From Rhodococcus sp. SBT000017 (GTDB lineage: Bacteria; Actinomycetota; Actinomycetes; Mycobacteriales; Mycobacteriaceae): 64,000 bases of DNA. Shown piece by piece: positions 26,790 through 35,586 of the stretch. The notes under the pieces were generated by a model. That model was not told the origin of the DNA and did not search any database. It saw only the letters and a program-made list of their open reading frames with translations. How positions within the stretch are numbered: the first letter of the stretch is position 1; every line of letters begins with the position of its first letter. A program made the translations under genes and the position numbers. The stretch is from the NCBI RefSeq assembly GCF_003688915.1, contig NZ_REFU01000001.1, forward strand, positions 2,480,001 through 2,544,000, written 5' to 3'.

Positions 26790-26811
26790 ACAAGCGCTTG
26801 CGCATGCGCTT
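26790..26811. promoter_or_regulatory. Candidate LacI-family operator
   Basis: Overlapping palindromes AAGCGCTT (26792-26799) and GCGCATGCGC (26800-26809) lie about 65-80 bp before the binding-protein start. A central CG with AAGCGCTT arms is typical of LacI-family sites. The LacI gene in the same operon is the likely binder (inference). Confidence 0.55.
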
Positions 26812-26858
26812 TCGCCGAAACAAACCAGGATTCTTTTTCACCGACCGGTCAGCCGGTT

Positions 26859-26874
26859 CGTGACGGGGGTCACG
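26859..26874. promoter_or_regulatory. Candidate GlxR/CRP-type site
   Basis: CGTGACGGGGGTCACG keeps the core GTGA-N6-TCAC of CRP/GlxR sites and is a near-perfect palindrome. It is upstream of the LacI-type operator, the usual place for a cAMP-dependent regulator of a sugar operon. Confidence 0.5.
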
Positions 26875-26910
26875 CAATCCTCAGTCGCGGCACCGCCCTG
26901 GCCTTCTCCG

Positions 26911-27025
26911 CCCCCAGTCCCCGCAAACGCGCGCGCACTTGCCATCCGCGCGCGAAATAGTGCCCGACGGGCTGGCGAATCCACGCGCACCTGACGAACG
27001 CGCGCGCGTTTGCCCCGCCCCGATC
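26911..27025. repeat. 115-bp GC-rich repeat, copy 1
   Basis: First of two ~95% identical direct repeats. Within it GCAAACGCGCGCGC (26923-26936) and GCGCGCGCGTTTGC (27000-27013) are perfect 14-bp inverted arms around 63 nt, so the unit can form a long hairpin; the loop also has GCCCGACGGGC. It lies in the intergenic space between the sugar operon and yihY. It may be a REP/MITE-like interspersed element; no coding potential is evident. Confidence 0.7.
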
Positions 27026-27092
27026 TTTCAGCGAACCGACCGACCCCAACACGTCCCCCTGACCGTTACCCACTCGCGGAGAAGCCAGCACA

Positions 27093-27207
27093 CCCCCAGC
27101 CCTCGCAAACGCGCGCGCACTTGCCATCCGCGCGCAAAATAGTGCCCGACGGGCTGGCGAATCCGCGCGCACCTGACGAATGCGCGCGCGTTTGCGCCGC
27201 CCCGATC
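27093..27207. repeat. 115-bp GC-rich repeat, copy 2
   Basis: Second direct copy, differing from copy 1 at about six positions; its arms and inner hairpin are kept apart from single mismatches. The last two bases overlap the stop codon of the YihY gene. The 67 bp between copies shows no similarity to the unit. Confidence 0.7.
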
Positions 27208-28201
27208 ACTCGGCTTCCTTACTCGGAGAGCCCTCCCCCGTCACGGAATCCGGTTCCTCGTATGTGACGGTGATGTCCTGGAATCCCTTGTTACGCTGCG
27301 CTTCTGCCTGCCCGGTGTAAGAGTTCTTGTCACCCTCGGTGAGCTCGACGTTGTCGGTGAACGGAGTCAGCAGTGCCCGGGGATGCAGGTGGTCGACGCG
27401 CACGGCATTGATTTCGATGCACAGCACGATCAGCACCGACGAGACGTAGAGAAAACCGAGCAGGCCGAGGACGATCGCGAAGATCCCGTTGCTGGCGCTG
27501 GCATTGCCGACGACATAGCGAATGTAGATGCCGCCGAACGATTGCAGCGCCTGCCAGATCACCGCGGCGATCGCAGCGCCGGGCAGAACCTCGCGCACGC
27601 TCAGGGTGCGAGCGGTTCCGATTCGGAACGCAGCGGTGAAGACCACCGCGTTGACCACGACCGCTCCGACGAGTGCCAGTGCACCGCCGGCAAAGCCGAA
27701 CACGCCCGAGGACGCGACGCCGTTGAGAACGGTCAGGCCGATGATGGCGGTGCCGACGGTACTGAGCAGCACCAGCCCGCGCAGCCGACCCTTGATCGGA
27801 TCCGGTTGTTCGTTTCGCGGGACGGACCATGCGGTGTTCATCGCGTACTGCGCGGCCAGTGACACTCCGAGTCCGCCGTAGAGCGACCCCACCACGCCGA
27901 TGACGATGGCGGTTGTTCCGCCGCTGAGTCGATCCGGCTGACCGAGTTGATCACCGATGACCGGGATCTGACTCATTGCCGAATCGATGATGCGGGTCTG
28001 CAGTTCCGGGTCGCCGGCCAGCACGATTCCCAACACGGTGGTGAAGAGCAGCAACAACGGAAACAACGAGAGGAACGAGTAGTACGCGATGAGAGCCGCG
28101 AGATACCCACCTCTGTCGTCGAGAAATTTGTACACGACCGCGAGCGGAAAACCCGCCGACGGGTGCCTGCGCTGAAAGCTGTCCACCTTGCCGACCACCA
28201 T
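27206..28201 (-). CDS. YihY/BrkB family inner-membrane protein
   Basis: A 331-residue protein with six predicted membrane helices and the family start FLDDRGGYLAALIAYYSFLS, then LFPLLLLFTTVLGIVLAGD and GGIYIRYVVGNASASNGIFA. A charged ~60-residue cytoplasmic tail follows. The family was once called ribonuclease BN; its role is unclear. ATG 28201. Divergent from csbD. Confidence 0.92.
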   Translation of the reverse strand: MVVGKVDSFQRRHPSAGFPLAVVYKFLDDRGGYLAALIAYYSFLSLFPLLLLFTTVLGIVLAGDPELQTRIIDSAMSQIPVIGDQLGQPDRLSGGTTAIVIGVVGSLYGGLGVSLAAQYAMNTAWSVPRNEQPDPIKGRLRGLVLLSTVGTAIIGLTVLNGVASSGVFGFAGGALALVGAVVVNAVVFTAAFRIGTARTLSVREVLPGAAIAAVIWQALQSFGGIYIRYVVGNASASNGIFAIVLGLLGFLYVSSVLIVLCIEINAVRVDHLHPRALLTPFTDNVELTEGDKNSYTGQAEAQRNKGFQDITVTYEEPDSVTGEGSPSKEAE

Positions 28202-28347
28202 CGATCGAATGTATCCGCCACGACGCTGCTGGAAACGTCGCCCGAGTGCGCATCCGGTGTGACTCAGATCTCAACGACTCGGCGTGCGCTTTTCGGTTCG
28301 AGCTTCGACCAATCTCTGACACCGCACGAAACGAGAAAGGGACTCAC

Positions 28348-28518
28348 ATGAGCTTCATCGACAAGGCCAAGAACGCAGCAGAAGACGCTATCGGCAAGGC
28401 CAAGGAAGTTGTCGGCGAGGCCACCGACAACAAGGACCTCGAGGCCGAGGGTAAGAAGGACCAGGGTTCGGCAGGCGTGAAGAAGGTCGGCGAGAACATC
28501 AAGGACACCTTCAAGTAA
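28348..28518 (+). CDS. CsbD-like stress protein
   Basis: A 56-residue, very lysine- and glutamate-rich protein with DKAKNAAEDAIGKAKEVVGE and DLEAEGKKDQG, the CsbD family pattern. CsbD proteins accumulate under general stress (SigB control in Bacillus); mechanism unknown. AAAGGGA lies before ATG 28348, and a strong hairpin follows 12 bp after the stop, so it is monocistronic. Confidence 0.92.
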   Translation: MSFIDKAKNAAEDAIGKAKEVVGEATDNKDLEAEGKKDQGSAGVKKVGENIKDTFK

Positions 28519-28529
28519 TTCGCATTCCG

Positions 28530-28565
28530 GTGAGGGCCGTCGATCAGGTGATCGGCGGCCCTCAC
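28530..28565 (+). terminator. Rho-independent-like terminator after csbD
   Basis: GTGAGGGCCGTCGATCA pairs with TGATCGGCGGCCCTCAC, a 17-bp stem with one mismatch and a tiny loop, starting 12 bp after the csbD stop. The T-tract is weak, as is common in actinobacteria. Confidence 0.75.
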
Positions 28566-28710
28566 GCTGTTCGACGAACAACCCCTCGGCGGAGGCGTAT
28601 ACAGTGCACAACGCTGGCTGTACGGCCGGTACGGGCGTCCAGCAAAAGGCGCATGATCGTGGATCTCTCCGGCGAACGACGGCAGGGGTCCTGTGCGAGA
28701 GGACCGTGTG

Positions 28711-29430
28711 ATGTCGCGACCATCGACCGATGTACACCTTCCCGGAACGTCCCCTGCATCCTCGCTCGCCGAATTCGCGCGATCCCTGCGCGATACCCGT
28801 CGGTCGGTGCCCGAGACGATGAGCGAAATTCTGCGCACCGCCATCCGGCTCATCCCGGGGGCAACCGTCGGCTGCATCACCACTGTGAGCAAGGGTGTTC
28901 GCACCGTCGTAGCGTCCACCGACCCCCTCGCGGAAAAGCTGTGTCGACTGCAGTACGAGCTCGACGAGGGCCCGATTCCCACCGAGGTTCGCCACTTCGA
29001 CGTCGTCGTATCGCACGACCTCACAGCAGAGCCGAGATGGCCGGAGTTCGCGGTTCTGGCCGTGAACGAGGGATTCAAGTCCTTGGCGGCGTTTCAGCTC
29101 TACAGCAATGCCGATGACCTCGGTGCGTTGATTTTCTACAGCGATGAGCAGGCGGCCTTCGACACCGACGCGGTCGCGATCGGCGAAGCCCTCGCAGCGC
29201 ATGCCGCCATCGCAATGCTCAGTGCCCGCGACGACGAGCAGTTCCGGACAGGTCTGGCCAGTCGCGACCTGATCGGTCAGGCCAAGGGAATGATCATGGA
29301 GCGCTACGATCTCGATGCAGTCCAGGCGTTCGAGCTGCTCGCGAAGCTGTCGCAGCAACAGAATCAGCCTTTGCGCCAGGTGGCTCAGGACCTGATCGAC
29401 ACCGATCACCCGACGAACTCGACCTTCTGA
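28711..29430 (+). CDS. GAF and ANTAR domain regulatory protein
   Basis: A 239-residue protein. Residues ~20-165 form a GAF-like sensor (LYSNADDLGALIFYSDEQAA is its last strand region). Residues ~180-235 form an ANTAR RNA-binding domain (LIGQAKGMIMERYDLDAVQA; LLAKLSQQQNQPLRQVAQDL). ANTAR proteins bind nascent RNA hairpins and prevent termination. Its targets are unknown. ATG 28711 has AGAGGA 7 bp upstream; an ATG 18 bp earlier is possible. Confidence 0.9.
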   Translation: MSRPSTDVHLPGTSPASSLAEFARSLRDTRRSVPETMSEILRTAIRLIPGATVGCITTVSKGVRTVVASTDPLAEKLCRLQYELDEGPIPTEVRHFDVVVSHDLTAEPRWPEFAVLAVNEGFKSLAAFQLYSNADDLGALIFYSDEQAAFDTDAVAIGEALAAHAAIAMLSARDDEQFRTGLASRDLIGQAKGMIMERYDLDAVQAFELLAKLSQQQNQPLRQVAQDLIDTDHPTNSTF

Positions 29431-29553
29431 CGACCCGACGGGGTTTCGATTCGCAGCTCACGAGGAATGGCTGTCAGTGGTATCGGCAGGCAACACGCGG
29501 TACCCGCGGGCGGTTATGTCGTTGAGACAACAGCGATCGACCGCTCGTCGCTA

Positions 29554-30348
29554 CTACTCTGGTTGACAGCTCGGACACCACCACGTTCGACGCTTGTCCG
29601 GGTCACCGTCCACTTCGGCGACCACCCGAATCGACGTTCCACACCGCAGGCACGGTTGTCCGGCACGACCGGCGACCCAGTGCGCACGGCCCCGGCGAGT
29701 GTCCCCCGTGGTCACCTGCATCGCACCCGGAACTGTCGCCGAATGACGCATCGCTCGCTCGAGCAACGCAACCAAACGCTGGGCGTCGACATCACCCGAC
29801 GGCGTCCACGGCCACAGCCCGCGCAGAAAGCAGAGCTCGTTGGCCCACAGATTTCCTGGCCCGGCGATCACCCGTTGGTCCAGCAACGTCGCAATGATCG
29901 GCCGCCTTCCCTGGGCGGCGATGTTGGCAACACCGCGCTCGGCGTCGAACGCCGGATGCAGCGGGTCCGGTCCGAGATGCGCGATCAGCGCGTTCATGTC
30001 CGGCGTGTATCCGTAGTCGACGACCGGCAGCAGAATTCCGTAGGCGGTTGGCCCGTCGACCACGGCGAGCCGGACCCGCACGTCGGGTCGGACCCGCTGC
30101 GGAATCGACCGACCGGCCCGCACCACCGTCCACGATCCGCTCATCCGCAGATGCGTGTGCACCGTCGTGTCGTCATCGAAATCGGTGAGCAGATGCTTGC
30201 CGTGGGTCCGATGGGCGACGACAATTCGCCCGGCAAGATTCTCCACTGCGTGCGCGGGCACCTGCAGCGTTCCGGCGCGCAACGATGCGCCGTCCAATGC
30301 TCGACGCAACCTCGCGGCCAATACGAACACGGTGTCACCTTCGGGCAT
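29554..30348 (-). CDS. nei: Fpg/Nei family DNA glycosylase (endonuclease VIII-like)
   Basis: A 264-residue base-excision-repair glycosylase. It starts PEGDT, the Nei version of the catalytic N-terminal Pro-Glu (Fpg has PELPE). THLRMSGSW, QRVIAGPGNLWANE (helix-two-turn-helix) and a C-terminal zinc finger (CLRCGTSIR and WWCPSC) are intact. It removes oxidised bases and cuts at abasic sites. ATG 30348; an in-frame upstream extension overlaps the dehydrogenase gene and lacks the needed N-terminal Pro. Confidence 0.93.
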   Translation of the reverse strand: MPEGDTVFVLAARLRRALDGASLRAGTLQVPAHAVENLAGRIVVAHRTHGKHLLTDFDDDTTVHTHLRMSGSWTVVRAGRSIPQRVRPDVRVRLAVVDGPTAYGILLPVVDYGYTPDMNALIAHLGPDPLHPAFDAERGVANIAAQGRRPIIATLLDQRVIAGPGNLWANELCFLRGLWPWTPSGDVDAQRLVALLERAMRHSATVPGAMQVTTGDTRRGRAHWVAGRAGQPCLRCGTSIRVVAEVDGDPDKRRTWWCPSCQPE

Positions 30349-30394
30349 ATAGGGGTGTATCCCGGCTACGGAAAACGCAATCCAATTGCGCTCT

Positions 30395-31411
30395 TCACGG
30401 AGCGACCGACGACCGAAGAATTCCCGACGGCGTCGGCCGCAACACCGATGCGAGTTCGGCCAGGGGCACCGGCGCCTCGACGAGGGATTCCCACGGATAC
30501 TTCTCACCGGTGTCGCGTAGGAAGGCAACGGCCTGATGGAGGTGCCGCGGCTCGTAGTTGTGGATGCCGGTGACGGTCAACCAATTCCGCACGACCGCTT
30601 CTGGGTCGACGGTGATCGGCGGACCTGGCGCGACCGAACCGGCGAGCACGAGCCGTCCGCCGATGTCGAGCCTGCCCAATGCGGCCTGCACTGCCGACGA
30701 CGATCCGGAGAAGTCGATCGCCACATCCGTCTGTGCACCGTCGTCCTCATCGGCACCGAATGCACGACAGAGCCGTTGCCTTTCGGGGTCTCGATCGAGT
30801 ACGCGGACCGTTGCTCCTCGCTCGGCTCCCGCTGCAGCGGCAGTGATCCCCAGCATTCCTGCACCCACGATCAGCACCCTCTTGCTCTCGAGTGCACCTG
30901 CCGCATCGAGAGCAGCCATGACCGTGGCCGTCGCACACGCAGCAGGCGCGGCGACGGCGTCGGGCATGGAGTGCGGAACCCGGGCTACCGCGGTTCCATG
31001 CGGAAGGACGATGTGCCGGGCGTAGGAACCACTGAGCGTCCATGCGCTCGTAGCCGATTCGTGCCCCACCTTGCGCACAGCCGAACACTTGGCAGTGAAC
31101 CCGGAGATACATCGGTCGCACCGACCACAGGACACGGTGACCGACCAGACGATCCGATCCCCCACTGCTGCAATGGACGTGGCATCGCCGACGGCGACGA
31201 CGTGGCCCACGGCCTCGTGACCGAGTACCGATGGGCACGCTCCGTTCCGTCGACCCGACACCGTATGCAAGTCGCTACCGCACACCGTCGCCAGATCGAC
31301 TCGCACCAGCAGATCTTCCGGCTCGAGGGTAGGAATCTCGATGTCCCACATGTCGATCCCGTCGCCGGTCCAGACAGCGGCCCGTGTCAGACCAACATTG
31401 ACCTGATCCAT
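30395..31411 (-). CDS. Zinc-dependent alcohol dehydrogenase, phosphonate-cluster type
   Basis: A 338-residue medium-chain dehydrogenase. Catalytic zinc region: VCGSDLHTVSG and LGHEAVGHV. Structural-zinc cysteines: SCGRCDRCISGFTAKC. NAD(P) fold: VLIVGAGMLGITAAAAGA. It overlaps the PhnE gene by 25 bp, and matches the type found in phosphonate catabolism clusters (TIGR03366-like); the natural alcohol or aldehyde substrate is unknown. ATG 31411. Confidence 0.87.
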   Translation of the reverse strand: MDQVNVGLTRAAVWTGDGIDMWDIEIPTLEPEDLLVRVDLATVCGSDLHTVSGRRNGACPSVLGHEAVGHVVAVGDATSIAAVGDRIVWSVTVSCGRCDRCISGFTAKCSAVRKVGHESATSAWTLSGSYARHIVLPHGTAVARVPHSMPDAVAAPAACATATVMAALDAAGALESKRVLIVGAGMLGITAAAAGAERGATVRVLDRDPERQRLCRAFGADEDDGAQTDVAIDFSGSSSAVQAALGRLDIGGRLVLAGSVAPGPPITVDPEAVVRNWLTVTGIHNYEPRHLHQAVAFLRDTGEKYPWESLVEAPVPLAELASVLRPTPSGILRSSVAP

Positions 31412-32979
31412 CCGGAGATCCTTTCCACGATGTACACGACGACGAAGATGACGAGAACGATGGCACCGGCGACGTCGAAGTTCAGGGTACGAATCGACTC
31501 GAAGAGCAGGAAGCCTATACCGCCTGCACCGACGATCCCCAGGATGGTGGAGGTACGAATGTTCACGTCGAGCAGATACAAGCTCGAGCCAACCATCGAC
31601 GGAATGGCCTGAGGAACAACGGCACTCAGCGTCCGATTCCACCAACCGCCACCGACCGACGCCACAGCTTCGAGGGGACCGGGATCGATCTCCTCGATCG
31701 CGTCGGCGACGAGTTTGCCGAGGAATCCGACGGATCCTATGGCCAGTGCGCACGTTCCCGCCACCGGGCCCAGTCCGAGCGCTGCGACGAACACGACGGC
31801 CAGGATGAGTTCGGGGACGGCGCGAACCAGCAGGATCCACGATCTCGCGATCCAGTACACCGAGGGATGCGGAGTTGCGTTGCGCGCGGCCAGGACTCCG
31901 ACGGGTATCGACAATACGATACCGATTGCGGTGGCCACGACTCCGATGGCGACGGTCTGTACGGCGGCGTCGAACAGGTCCGCTCCCAGCGCAGAGAAGT
32001 CAGGTGGGACCATTCGCCCGAACACCTCGATCGACGGCCCGATCCACGTCAGCAGCGAGCGTGGATCCAATTCGAGAACCACGAACGACGCCACGATCGC
32101 GAGGACGAGCACGGCCGACGCCCCGATTCGCATCAATCGATCGCGCTGCGGGCCCGCCGCGGACGGCACCAGCAACATGCGACGAAGAGCCATCGCTGCC
32201 AGTTCCATCGCGGCGATGATCACCAGGATCACCAGCACGATTCCGAGGGCACGCGGGTAGATCAGGCCCCGCAGGGCGTCCTGCAGCGCGAAACCGATAC
32301 CGCCTGCCCCGACGAAGCCGAGCACCACCGACATGCGCAGGTTGATGTCGATTCGATAGACGAAGGCTCCGATCCACGCCGGAACGACCTGCGGAACAAC
32401 GGCGTTGATCATTTCCCTGTAGTAGCCCGCCCCAGCGGCACGGAGGGCCTCTCGTGGTCCGACATCGGTCTCTTCGATGGCGTCGGCGAACAGCTTGCCC
32501 AGCATACCGATGGAATGCAGTGCGAGGGCGAGGATTCCGGGTAGCACACCGATTCCCAACGCCCTGACGAACAGCACTGCGAACAGCAGGTCCGGCATCG
32601 CCCGGCAGAACGTGATGACGGCGCGAGCGATGCTGTAGAGGACCGGATGCGGCGAGGTGTTGCGCGCCGCGAGAAACGCCAACGGTACCGAGACGATCGC
32701 TGCGAGCACGGTGCCCAGTACTGCCATGAGCAAGGTGTCGAGTGCGAGGGAGACGATCCTGCCGGTGTCGTCGACGCGAGGCGGCAGCATCCGCTCGAGC
32801 AGGTTGCCGACATCCTCGAGACCGTCGATCAACGTCGTCGGCGCGAAGTCGATGTACCCCGCCGAGAGCATTGTGAGAACGAGCGCGGCGACGCCCAGCG
32901 CCGGGAACAGCCATCGTCGTCGCCGCGGATCGTTCTGTGTAGCAGCGTTTGCGGGCTTCGGTTCGACGGTGACAGTCAT
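31387..32979 (-). CDS. phnE: Phosphonate ABC transporter permease, two PhnE units fused
   Basis: A 530-residue protein made of two homologous halves. Each has the PhnE-type run of helices and the coupling element: AVVPQVVPAWIGAFVYRID with VVLGFVGAGGIGFALQ in the first half, AVVPQAIPSMVGSSLYLLD with ILGIVGAGGIGFLLFE in the second. Single PhnE proteins are about 270 residues and dimerise, so this is a natural head-to-tail fusion. ATG 32979 overlaps the phnC stop (ATGA). Confidence 0.9.
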   Translation of the reverse strand: MTVTVEPKPANAATQNDPRRRRWLFPALGVAALVLTMLSAGYIDFAPTTLIDGLEDVGNLLERMLPPRVDDTGRIVSLALDTLLMAVLGTVLAAIVSVPLAFLAARNTSPHPVLYSIARAVITFCRAMPDLLFAVLFVRALGIGVLPGILALALHSIGMLGKLFADAIEETDVGPREALRAAGAGYYREMINAVVPQVVPAWIGAFVYRIDINLRMSVVLGFVGAGGIGFALQDALRGLIYPRALGIVLVILVIIAAMELAAMALRRMLLVPSAAGPQRDRLMRIGASAVLVLAIVASFVVLELDPRSLLTWIGPSIEVFGRMVPPDFSALGADLFDAAVQTVAIGVVATAIGIVLSIPVGVLAARNATPHPSVYWIARSWILLVRAVPELILAVVFVAALGLGPVAGTCALAIGSVGFLGKLVADAIEEIDPGPLEAVASVGGGWWNRTLSAVVPQAIPSMVGSSLYLLDVNIRTSTILGIVGAGGIGFLLFESIRTLNFDVAGAIVLVIFVVVYIVERISGWIRSMLV

Positions 32980-33782
32980 GTCGGTGCCACCGTGGTTCTG
33001 TTCCCGGGGTCGGGCGCGATCCGCTGATAGATCGGCATGATGTCCTCGCGCTGAAGACCAGCGGCCGGGCGATCGAGCACCACCCGACCGTCTCGTAGAC
33101 CCACGAGGCGGTGCGCCCAGCCGAGCGCGAGATCGACCTGGTGCAGGGTGCACACCACGGTCAGCTTCTCCTCGCTGCACACTCGCTGCAACAGATCCAT
33201 CACCACGCCCGCGTTCTCGGGATCGAGGGACGCAACGGGCTCGTCGGCGAGCACGATCCGCGGACGCTGCATCAGGGTGCGTGCGATCGCCACCCGTTGT
33301 TGCTGCCCGCCCGACAGTGTGTCGGCGCGCCGTTCGGCGAAGTCCGCCAACCCGACTCGGTCGAGGCACGCCCGCGCTTCCTCGCGCATCGCTTTCGGGT
33401 AGGTGGCTGCGCCGTAGCGCGGAATCGACAGGCGGCCGATACCTCCGACGAGTACGTTCTCGAGGCAGCTCAACCGGCCCACGAGGTTGAAGTGTTGAAA
33501 GATGAAGCCGACATCTCGGCGCAGTTCGCGTACCCGGCGCCGGTTCGCGAGGTCGACGCGAATGTCGAGGGCGGTGACGCTACCCGAGGTGACGGGATGC
33601 AGGCCGTTGATGCACCGCAACAGCGTCGACTTGCCGGAGCCGGAAAGCCCGAGCAGAACCAACATCTCGCTGTGGTGGACATCGAGATTCACGTCCTTGA
33701 GCGCGGTGGTGGATCCGAACGTCTTGGTGACGTTGCGAACGCTGACCACCATATCGCCTCGGTCCATCGGTGCGGACATCAT
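32976..33782 (-). CDS. phnC: Phosphonate ABC transporter ATP-binding protein
   Basis: A 268-residue ATPase with Walker A GLSGSGKSTLL, Q-loop FIFQHFNLVGRLS, signature LSGGQQQRVAIARTL, Walker B VLADEPVASLDP and switch His in CTLHQVDLAL, all typical of PhnC. ATG 33782 overlaps the phnD stop (TGATG); ATG 33779 is an equal alternative. It pairs with the fused permease. Confidence 0.93.
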   Translation of the reverse strand: MMSAPMDRGDMVVSVRNVTKTFGSTTALKDVNLDVHHSEMLVLLGLSGSGKSTLLRCINGLHPVTSGSVTALDIRVDLANRRRVRELRRDVGFIFQHFNLVGRLSCLENVLVGGIGRLSIPRYGAATYPKAMREEARACLDRVGLADFAERRADTLSGGQQQRVAIARTLMQRPRIVLADEPVASLDPENAGVVMDLLQRVCSEEKLTVVCTLHQVDLALGWAHRLVGLRDGRVVLDRPAAGLQREDIMPIYQRIAPDPGNRTTVAPT

Positions 33783-34750
33783 CAGCCCTGGCACTTCTCG
33801 GAGCCGGTGACCTCGCACACGGTGCGCACGCCGTCGTAGTCGCTGTCCTGCGCCGGGACGACGCCCCAGGCGTCCTCGTCGGTGATGCGGCATTCCTCGG
33901 CGCAGATGCCGTCGGCGACGAAGGCATCCGAGTTCATGCCCTCGCTGAAGACGTCTTCGAGCTTGGCGATGGCGTCGGCACCGAGTTCGTTGTTGGCCGC
34001 GAAGAGCGAGCCGGCGATCATCTCGGACTTCCACACCGTCTTGAGCTCACCCGGTGCGAGTTCGCCGTTGTCGATCATCGTCCGGTCGACCATGGTGTCG
34101 AAGGCGAATCCGGCGTCGCAGTCTCCGGCCTTGACTGCAAGTGCCGATGCATCGTGACCGCCGGCGTAGATCGGACTCATGGCGGCGGAGATGTCGGCCT
34201 CGGAACCGGAGGAAATGACGTTGTCCTCGATGAGTCCCGCTGTCGGGTAGAGGAATCCGGAAGTGGAGCTCGGGTCGACGAAGCAGACCTTCTTGCCTGC
34301 GTAGTCGGCGAGACCGTTCACGGTTGCATTGTCCGAACGAGCGATTCCGTACGACTGGTAGCCGGGAGGAGTTCCTTCGTCCTGGACGACGGCACCCAGT
34401 GGTGTCATGTCCGCACCGTTGATGCCCGCGACAACGTAGGCGAAGGGTCCGAAGAACGCGATGTCGACGTTGCCGGCGATCAGGCCCTCGACCACACCGG
34501 CGTAGTCCGAGGCCTGGACGAACTCGACGCTCGCTCCGGTCTCGTTCTCCAGCCGTTCGATGACGGGGTCGTAGCTGGCCTTCAGGTCGGTGGAGTTCTC
34601 GGCGGGAATTGCAGCGAGCGTGATGGTTTCGGGGAAACCTTGCTCGGTGGTGGCTCCGTCGGAGGAGCTCGAACAACCGGCTGCGACCAGAGCCGCAGCA
34701 GAGAGCATGGCCGCGGCGGTTCCGGCACGACGGCGAGAGGTGGTGATCAT
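33782..34750 (-). CDS. phnD: Phosphonate ABC transporter substrate-binding lipoprotein
   Basis: A 322-residue lipoprotein. Signal: TSRRRAGTAAAMLSAAALVA, lipobox VAAGC (about residue 25). The PhnD pattern is visible: LAAIPAENSTDLKASYDPVI, VEGLIAGNVDIAFFGPFAYV and CFVDPSSTSGFLYPTAGL. It captures phosphonates such as aminoethylphosphonate or alkylated forms outside the membrane. ATG 34750; first of the transporter genes and 61 bp after the phosphonatase-like gene. Confidence 0.92.
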   Translation of the reverse strand: MITTSRRRAGTAAAMLSAAALVAAGCSSSSDGATTEQGFPETITLAAIPAENSTDLKASYDPVIERLENETGASVEFVQASDYAGVVEGLIAGNVDIAFFGPFAYVVAGINGADMTPLGAVVQDEGTPPGYQSYGIARSDNATVNGLADYAGKKVCFVDPSSTSGFLYPTAGLIEDNVISSGSEADISAAMSPIYAGGHDASALAVKAGDCDAGFAFDTMVDRTMIDNGELAPGELKTVWKSEMIAGSLFAANNELGADAIAKLEDVFSEGMNSDAFVADGICAEECRITDEDAWGVVPAQDSDYDGVRTVCEVTGSEKCQG

Positions 34751-34811
34751 GGCGTGGTTTCCGTTCGGGGTGTGGTGGATGTTCAGGACAGAGCTGTTCA
34801 AGGCAAGCTGT

Positions 34812-35510
34812 TCAAGGCAGAACGATGGGGGGAAGGTCGGCGACGCTGTCGAGCACGTGGGTGGCGCCGGCCTCACGCAGTCGGTCCTCGGAGTGAGCTC
34901 CGGTGAGCACCCCGACCAGCAGAGATGCGCCGGCTCGGCGACCGGACAGAATGTCGCTGGACGTGTCTCCGACGACCGCGACCGCAGCGATGTCACTGAC
35001 CTCGGCGAGCAGCGCAGCCGAGAGGACGAGATCCGGGTGGGGCCTGCCACGACCGGCATCGCCGGGTGCGAGGAACGCGTCGGGCAGATCCTGCCAGCCG
35101 AGTGTGTCGATGATGCGTTTCTGCGTCGGTGCCGAGAAGCCGGTGGTCAGGACGACGGTGATTCCGGATTCACGGAGCTTCGTGATGGCCTGGGCTGCAC
35201 CGGGAACGGGCGCGATTCCGTCGTCGATGCGGGCGTCGTAGGCCGACTCGAACGCATGGTTGGCAGCCTGGGCTCGGTCCTCTGTTCCGAAGAGTGCGCG
35301 GAACACCTCGATCTTGGACTGCCCCATCGTGTCGAGGACGTAGCGGCGGGCGTCGTCGCGTTCCGGTCCTCTGTCGGCGAGTCCGACGGCAGTGGCTGCG
35401 GCGTCGAACGATTCGAGCACGAGACCGTCGTCGGTGACGGTGGTTCCGGCCATGTCCAGGACGACGAGCTCGATGGCGGTGCTGGTGTTCGGGCTGGTGG
35501 AGTTCGACAT
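34812..35510 (-). CDS. Phosphonatase-like HAD hydrolase
   Basis: A 232-residue HAD protein closest to phosphonoacetaldehyde hydrolase PhnX. Motif I is DMAGTTV with nucleophile Asp19. The cap carries TMGQSKIEVFRALFG, whose Lys66 aligns by my reading with the PhnX Schiff-base lysine (MGxxKxxxxRAL). LTTGFSAPT is motif II and VVGDTSSD motif IV. It matches the phosphonatase-like class (TIGR03351) found with an FAD oxidoreductase. Predicted to split phosphonoacetaldehyde into acetaldehyde and phosphate. ATG 35510. Confidence 0.88.
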   Translation of the reverse strand: MSNSTSPNTSTAIELVVLDMAGTTVTDDGLVLESFDAAATAVGLADRGPERDDARRYVLDTMGQSKIEVFRALFGTEDRAQAANHAFESAYDARIDDGIAPVPGAAQAITKLRESGITVVLTTGFSAPTQKRIIDTLGWQDLPDAFLAPGDAGRGRPHPDLVLSAALLAEVSDIAAVAVVGDTSSDILSGRRAGASLLVGVLTGAHSEDRLREAGATHVLDSVADLPPIVLP

Positions 35511-35528
35511 GAGGAAGAGACTGCCGTT

Positions 35529-35540
35529 TGGTATAGACCA
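35529..35540. promoter_or_regulatory. dre-like GntR operator, site 1
   Basis: TGGTATAGACCA differs by one base from the perfect TGGTCTAGACCA of DasR/NagR-type GntR (HutC subfamily) operators. It lies 19 bp before the phosphonatase-like start, over its likely promoter. Confidence 0.6.
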
Positions 35541-35586
35541 TTGCATGGAACTCGAGTGAACGGACTGTGAACGTCGAACGACGAAT

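Noticed and set aside
26911..27207. CRISPR array
   Set aside because: Only two 115-bp copies with unequal, unrelated spacing and no cas genes; better as interspersed repeats.
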